The position numbers were made by a program, and so were the translations under genes. From positions 1 through 64,000 of the forward strand of contig NZ_JAJAUZ010000009.1 in the NCBI RefSeq assembly GCF_020532645.1: a stretch of 64,000 nt of DNA, in the 5' to 3' direction. Below the pieces are notes generated by a model. That model did no database searches. It had not been told where the DNA came from and saw only the letters and a list, made by a program, of their open reading frames with translations. Below are positions 59,726-64,000 of the stretch, piece by piece. The DNA is from Streptomyces bambusae (lineage in GTDB: Bacteria; Actinomycetota; Actinomycetes; Streptomycetales; Streptomycetaceae). Numbering within the stretch: the first letter of the stretch is position 1; every line of letters begins with the position of its first letter.

Positions 59726-62329
59726 TTACCGGATGCCGTTGTAGACCTGCCAACCGGTGGCGAGGCGGGTCTGGGTGGTGAAGGTGGCCTTGGCGGTGCC
59801 GTTCCAGCGCCAGATGGTGCCGGCGGTGTCGCGGGCGACCAGGTCGGCGTGGCCGTCGCCGGTCAGGTCGCCGGGGACGACGACCGCGTTGAAGGAACCG
59901 GCCCACTTGGGTACGAGGGTTGCGCGGGGCCCGAACGTGCCGTTGCCGAGGCCGTAACTGCGCAGCAGGTCCCCGGACTTGTTGACGAGGAGGAGGTCGC
60001 CGGTCCCGTCGCCGTTGAGGTCGCCGGCGCCGATGATGTTCTTGTACTCGCCCGCGGTGGTGCTCAGGCGCACGCGGGGGGCGAGGATCCCCTTGCCGGT
60101 GGTGGTGTAGAGGTACAGGCCGCCGGACTTGGGGTCGCGGGCGAGCAGGTCGGGGCGGCCGTCCTTGTTGACGTCGCCGGGCGAGGTGAGGAGGTCGTAC
60201 GTGTTCCAGCCCTTGCCGAGGACCTTGTGCTTGGTGGTGGGCTTGAGGGCGGCTCCGCAGACGGGGGTGTAGAGGCGCATCTCGCCGGTGGCGAGGCGGA
60301 CCAGGGTGTCGTTGCAGCGGTCCCCGTCGGTGTCGCCGAAGGGGACGGGGCGGAAGCCCTTGGGCCAGCCGGTCGTGGTGCTGCTTCCGCTGAAGTTGCC
60401 GGTGGCGCGGTTGCCGTAGGCGATGCGGAGGGAACCGGAGGCGGTGGTCTGGAAGAGGTCGCCGGTGCCGTCCGGGCTGCCCGCCTTGGCGCCGTGGTCG
60501 CGGTGGACTGCCGCGCCGCCGGTGACGGTGAGCGTGCCGGACGCCAGGGTGACGGCCTCCGGGCCGCGGACGGCGGTGGCCTTCAGGGTCCAGGTCAGCG
60601 GGCCGTTCGGCGCCGGGGTGCCGGCACTGGTGCGGCCGTTCCAGACCGGCTTGAACGTGCTCGCGGCGGTGGCCTGCGTCAGCGTGCGCACGACCCGGCC
60701 CGCGGGGTCGGCAAGCGTCAGCGACCACTGGCCGGCAGGCCGGTTGACCTGCCAGGACGGGGTCCACGCCTTGCTCGTCGCGGTCGTCCCGGCGAGGGCC
60801 GCCGTGGTGGGGACGGTGGAGGCGGTGAGGGCGAGGTCGGGGGCGTCGGTGGTCCGCGTGGCCAGGAGCTTGCCGGCGCTGGGGCCGGCGAGGGCGGACG
60901 CGGTGCCGCCCGGACCGGCCGCGATGCGGGCCGCACTGTCCCAGCCGGGCCCGGGCACGCTGTTGGCCCGGCTCCAGGTGCCGTCGGCCGCGGTGCGGGC
61001 CGAGCTGAACAGCTTTCCGGCTTCCAGGTCCGCCCACAGCGCGCGCACGGTGCCGTCCGGACCCATGGCCGAGTGGGACCAGCTGTGCCCGGTCGGCCCG
61101 GACAGGCTCTGCGGGGCGGGCCACGCCTGCGCACCGGCGGGCAGGGTCGAGGTGTACGCCTCGTTCGCCCACTCCCCGTCGCGGGAGTTCCACCGCACCG
61201 GCTCGTCCCAGACCAGGGTGACGTCGCCGTCGGCACCGACGAGCGGCTGCGAGTTGGTGACGACATTGCCGAGCTTGCCCGCCGGCACCTTCAGGGCCGG
61301 TCCCCAGGGCGCGGTCGGCGAGGGGCGGACACTGGTGGTCATGTGGCGGACCGTGCCGTCGTCGAACCGGCCGCCGTCGTTCTGCTCCCACATGACGGCG
61401 AGGGCGCCGCCCCGTCCGGCCGCGATGGTCACCCGCTCCATGTGCTCGCCTTCGGCCACGGGCACGGGAGCGCCCCAGTCGCCGCCCGCGGTGCGGCTGA
61501 CCACGGTGACCACAGTCGGGGCACCGGCCGTGGCCCCGGTCTGCAGGAAGGCGATGTGGACGGTGCCCTGGTGGTCCACCGCGACACGGGAGTCGGCCGC
61601 GGAACCGCCCTCGGCGGGCGTGGTGATCGTCTGCGGTGCCGACCAGGTGCCGTCGGCGGCCCGCGTCGCCGTGGCGACCGAGAAGGGTGCGTCCTTGGCG
61701 CTCCCCCGCGGGCGATGGCTCCACACGGCCGTGTACGAGCCGCCCGGCCCGGTGGCGAGGTCGATGTCCCACACGGACAGCGCGTCCTTGAAGCCGACCA
61801 GTTCCGCGGGCTTCGACCAGGTGCCGCCGGCCGTCGACAGGGTGGCCGCGAAGAGGCGGGCCGCGGGGTCCCCGTACAGGTCGGGCTGCTTGGGGGACAC
61901 GCCCCACAGAGCCGTGACCGTACCGTCGTCACCAGCGACCAGGCGTATGCCCGAGGTGGCCGCCTCGGTCGCGGCCAGCTGCACCGCCGGCCCCCACGCC
62001 TCGGCGTTCGGCCTGCGCACCGCCGCCCAGACCGTGGCCGGGTCCTTCCGCTGCCCCGGCTCGTCGGACCACACGGCCACCTCCGAACCGTCGGAGGCGA
62101 TGGCGAGCGACTTGCTGCCCTTGACGGCGCTGCCCACCACCGTGCTCCCCTCCCACCCCAGCTGCGGCCCGGCCACAGCCGCCGCAACACCGCCGGCCGA
62201 GGCCGCGGCGGTGGCCGCGGACGCCGTCGCAGCGGTCAGCAGCGACGGCAGCGCGCCGCCCGAGACCACGAGCGCGACCGTCGTAACGGCCGCCGCGAGA
62301 CGCCCACTTGTACGGGTCTCAACCCTCAT
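59726..62329 (-). CDS. Large secreted FlgD-Ig / FG-GAP protein
   Basis: Protein of 867 aa. ATG 62329, with GGGGGAAGG upstream, opens a signal peptide (LAAAVTTVALVVSGGALPSL). First half: sialidase-like or BNR-type blades (GSEVAVWSDEPG, GTVTALWGV, WDIDLATGPGGSYTAVWSH). Then a FlgD-like Ig domain (STFKPVWNGRTSAGTPAPNG) and VCBS/FG-GAP repeats (DVNKDGRPDLLARDP, DLNGDGTGDLLLVN, DLTGDGHADLVARD), ending GWQVYNGIR. This is the intact relative of the broken gene at 15283-17423. Extracellular; no catalytic motif seen. Confidence 0.88.
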   Translation of the reverse strand: MRVETRTSGRLAAAVTTVALVVSGGALPSLLTAATASAATAAASAGGVAAAVAGPQLGWEGSTVVGSAVKGSKSLAIASDGSEVAVWSDEPGQRKDPATVWAAVRRPNAEAWGPAVQLAATEAATSGIRLVAGDDGTVTALWGVSPKQPDLYGDPAARLFAATLSTAGGTWSKPAELVGFKDALSVWDIDLATGPGGSYTAVWSHRPRGSAKDAPFSVATATRAADGTWSAPQTITTPAEGGSAADSRVAVDHQGTVHIAFLQTGATAGAPTVVTVVSRTAGGDWGAPVPVAEGEHMERVTIAAGRGGALAVMWEQNDGGRFDDGTVRHMTTSVRPSPTAPWGPALKVPAGKLGNVVTNSQPLVGADGDVTLVWDEPVRWNSRDGEWANEAYTSTLPAGAQAWPAPQSLSGPTGHSWSHSAMGPDGTVRALWADLEAGKLFSSARTAADGTWSRANSVPGPGWDSAARIAAGPGGTASALAGPSAGKLLATRTTDAPDLALTASTVPTTAALAGTTATSKAWTPSWQVNRPAGQWSLTLADPAGRVVRTLTQATAASTFKPVWNGRTSAGTPAPNGPLTWTLKATAVRGPEAVTLASGTLTVTGGAAVHRDHGAKAGSPDGTGDLFQTTASGSLRIAYGNRATGNFSGSSTTTGWPKGFRPVPFGDTDGDRCNDTLVRLATGEMRLYTPVCGAALKPTTKHKVLGKGWNTYDLLTSPGDVNKDGRPDLLARDPKSGGLYLYTTTGKGILAPRVRLSTTAGEYKNIIGAGDLNGDGTGDLLLVNKSGDLLRSYGLGNGTFGPRATLVPKWAGSFNAVVVPGDLTGDGHADLVARDTAGTIWRWNGTAKATFTTQTRLATGWQVYNGIR

Positions 62330-62511
62330 GTGCACGATCCTTCCCCCGTGTTGTCTGATTGCTCGGAAGGTCCGACCGGCGAGCGGGGCAGAAGGTTGCA
62401 AGGAAAGATCGAATTCTTTCCGGGGCTTCCCTGCCGGCGCAGCCGCAGAGGTGATCCACCGCACACCAGCCCGATTGGACTCCCGTCGGCGGTCCCGCGT
62501 AGACATGGATC

Positions 62512-63933
62512 ATGCCGGAAGAGTCTCCCGCCCCTGAATCCCCGCTCATCCAGAGCCTGCGCACAGCCGTGTCCGCTGCGCCCGGGGACGTGCCCCTGCG
62601 GCTGCACCTCGCCGAGCTGCTGCTGTCCGCGGGACTGCACGACGCGGCGGTGACGGAGGCCGCGGTGGCCTTGCAGCACGCTCCGGGGGACGGAGCGGCG
62701 CGGGAGTTGATGGTACGGGCGATGGGAGTGCCGGCCGCGTCCGCCGGGGCGGGGGTGCCGGTGGAACCGGGGGCGCCTGCGGAGTCCCGGGCGCCTTTGG
62801 ACCCGCGGGCGCCTGTGGAACCGGCGGCGCCTGACGCATCGTCGGTGCCTGACGCATCATCGGCTCCTGACGCATCGTCGGCTCTCGCGGAGACGGTCGT
62901 CGCCGACACCGTCGCCGACGACGAGCCGTCCCGCCCCGCCGGGTTCGACTGGCGGGCGGCCGAGCAGGAGGTCGACGGCATCGTCGAGCCCCGCTTCGTC
63001 GAGCCTCCGCTCCGTGCCGACGGCAGCGGCGATCCCGGAGACGCCGACGCCTGGGAGGTGTCCGCACCCGGCGTCGTACGGCTCGCGGACGTGGGCGGCA
63101 TGCAGGAGGTCAAGGACCGCCTCGAAGCCGCGTTCCTCGCGCCGATGCGCAACCCCGAACTGCGCAAGCTGTACGGCAAGAGCCTGCGCGGCGGCCTGCT
63201 CCTCTACGGTCCGCCCGGCTGCGGCAAGACCTTCATCGCCCGCGCCGTCGCCGGCGAGCTCGGCGCGAGCTTCCTGTCCGTGTCCGTCAACGACGTCCTC
63301 GACATGTGGATCGGCAACTCCGAGCGGAACATGCACGAGGTTTTCGAGACCGCCCGCCGCCAGGCGCCCTGCGTGGTCTTCCTCGACGAGCTGGACGCGC
63401 TCGGCGCCAAGCGGAGCCGTACGCAGCACAGCGGCATGCGTAACACCGTCAACCAGCTCCTGACCGAGCTCGACGGCATCGACTCCGCCGCCAACGAAGG
63501 CGTGTTCGTCCTCGCCGCCACCAACGTCCCCTGGGACGTGGACATCGCCCTCCGACGTCCGGGACGGCTCGACCGCACGCTGCTCGTCCTGCCGCCCGAC
63601 GCCACCGCGCGCGAGGCGATCCTCCGCTACCACCTGCGCGAACGTCCCATCGAGGCCGTCGACCTGGGACGTCTCGTCAAGGTGACGGACGGCCTCTCGG
63701 GCGCGGACCTGGCCCACGTGTGCGAGTCGGCGGCCGAGAGCGCGCTGCTCGACTCGGTGCGCACCGGCCGGATCCGCATGATCGGGACGAAGGACCTGCT
63801 CGACGCCGCGAAGTCGGTGGTCCCCTCGACCGAGCCGTGGTTCGCGGCGGCGCGGAACGTGGCGATGTTCGCCAACGAGGGCGGCATGTACGACGACCTG
63901 GTGACGTACCTGAAGAAGAGGCGGAAGCTGTGA
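62512..63933 (+). CDS. AAA+ ATPase with TPR-like N-terminus
   Basis: Protein of 473 aa. Residues 10-72 form TPR-like helices (DVPLRLHLAELLLSAGLHDA). A Pro/Ala linker with three PDASS(V/A) units is coded by 3 x 18-bp repeats (62830-62883). The AAA domain of the FtsH/Cdc48 class has Walker A GPPGCGKT (233-240), Walker B VVFLDELD (D292, E293), an RRPGRLDR arginine-finger region and a C-terminal lid (GLSGADLAHVCESAAESAL). The stop overlaps the next start (GTGA), so it works with that gene. The partner or substrate remains unknown; AAA+ genes of this class also occur in contractile injection clusters, but no such structural gene is visible. Confidence 0.88.
   Translation: MPEESPAPESPLIQSLRTAVSAAPGDVPLRLHLAELLLSAGLHDAAVTEAAVALQHAPGDGAARELMVRAMGVPAASAGAGVPVEPGAPAESRAPLDPRAPVEPAAPDASSVPDASSAPDASSALAETVVADTVADDEPSRPAGFDWRAAEQEVDGIVEPRFVEPPLRADGSGDPGDADAWEVSAPGVVRLADVGGMQEVKDRLEAAFLAPMRNPELRKLYGKSLRGGLLLYGPPGCGKTFIARAVAGELGASFLSVSVNDVLDMWIGNSERNMHEVFETARRQAPCVVFLDELDALGAKRSRTQHSGMRNTVNQLLTELDGIDSAANEGVFVLAATNVPWDVDIALRRPGRLDRTLLVLPPDATAREAILRYHLRERPIEAVDLGRLVKVTDGLSGADLAHVCESAAESALLDSVRTGRIRMIGTKDLLDAAKSVVPSTEPWFAAARNVAMFANEGGMYDDLVTYLKKRRKL
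62830..62883 (+). repeat. Three in-frame 18-bp repeats in the AAA+ gene
   Basis: CCTGACGCATCGTCGGTG-type units with few changes encode PDASSV, PDASSA, PDASSA in the linker, so length variation would keep the frame. Confidence 0.8.
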
Positions 63934-64000
63934 GCCAGAACCCGGTGGTGGCGCGCGCCGGCGCGCTGCAGGCGGCCGAGCGGTACGAGGAGTCCAAGGG
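63930..64000 (+). CDS. Partial gene downstream of the AAA+ ATPase
   Basis: GTG 63930 overlaps the TGA of the ATPase gene. The visible 23 residues, starting with VSQNPVVARAGALQAAERYE, look like a helical, possibly TPR-containing protein and run off the window end. Translational coupling suggests it is the ATPase partner. Nothing more can be said. Confidence 0.6.
   Translation, partial: MSQNPVVARAGALQAAERYEESK

Noticed and set aside
1..64000. CRISPR array or polyketide/nonribosomal peptide cluster
   Set aside because: No spaced repeats of CRISPR type, and no KS, AT, A or C domain motifs anywhere.

Overview
The window looks like a Streptomyces (or very close actinomycete) chromosome. Base composition is very GC-rich, codons end in G or C, many genes start with GTG or TTG, and the content is typical of the genus: secreted FG-GAP/VCBS beta-propellers, LamG and Rhs proteins, LysR/AraC/ArsR regulators, a Tat-exported multicopper oxidase and an XRE-NB-ARC-TPR regulator. 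No rRNA, tRNA, CRISPR array or core housekeeping operon was recognised. The content is accessory, and several genes are broken.

Layout. 1-2340: palindrome-rich non-coding DNA, a small orphan ORF and an IS3-family element whose OrfB is fused in frame to the C-terminal end of a tyrosine recombinase, followed by a strong terminator. 2386-13463 (minus): a polymorphic toxin locus reading LamG/DNRLRE secreted protein, giant Rhs-HINT toxin, small immunity candidate. 13815-21314: secreted beta-propeller-type proteins, of which one carries a nonsense codon plus a frameshift and another has lost its 3' end. 21825-22717: small hypothetical genes, one frameshifted. 22919-26653: a LysR regulator divergent from a translationally coupled three-gene operon (quinone oxidoreductase, alpha/beta hydrolase with a homopolymer frameshift, SDR). 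26965-32732: single genes (membrane-anchored protein, clan GH-A glycoside hydrolase, a membrane protein behind a 38-bp palindrome, DUF5959-like protein, methyltransferase, histidine phosphatase).

32822-38285 is an arsenic-type metalloid locus: MFS exporter, flavoprotein with a cysteine tail, a 69-aa protein with four CC pairs, an ArsO-like monooxygenase, ArsR and a TauE/SafE permease. The divergent promoter region and the arsR promoter share an 11-bp motif. 38367-43242 ends with a 770-aa protein carrying an LQRxAGN motif near its N-terminus and a colicin E3-like rRNase signature at its C-terminus. 43419-49357: quinone reductase with divergent AraC/cupin regulator, a second AraC regulator, a secreted protein and a two-component system.

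49389-53560 holds an XRE-NB-ARC-TPR regulator behind an inverted repeat whose half-site recurs 3.35 kb downstream, with secreted genes between. 53674-64000: acyltransferase behind a 19-bp-stem hairpin, Tat multicopper oxidase, SMI1/KNR4 (SUKH) protein, two more FG-GAP proteins, SRPBCC protein, and an AAA+ ATPase coupled to a gene that runs off the window end.

The most notable items are the rRNase effector candidate without an adjacent immunity gene, the CC-rich peptide in the arsenic locus, the Rhs toxin tip with its immunity candidate, the IS3-integrase chimera and the shared CACCCGCAAAAGTA motif. Three frameshifts map to single-base G/C homopolymer changes and could be sequencing errors. 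All family assignments are by eye from motifs; no database search was run.
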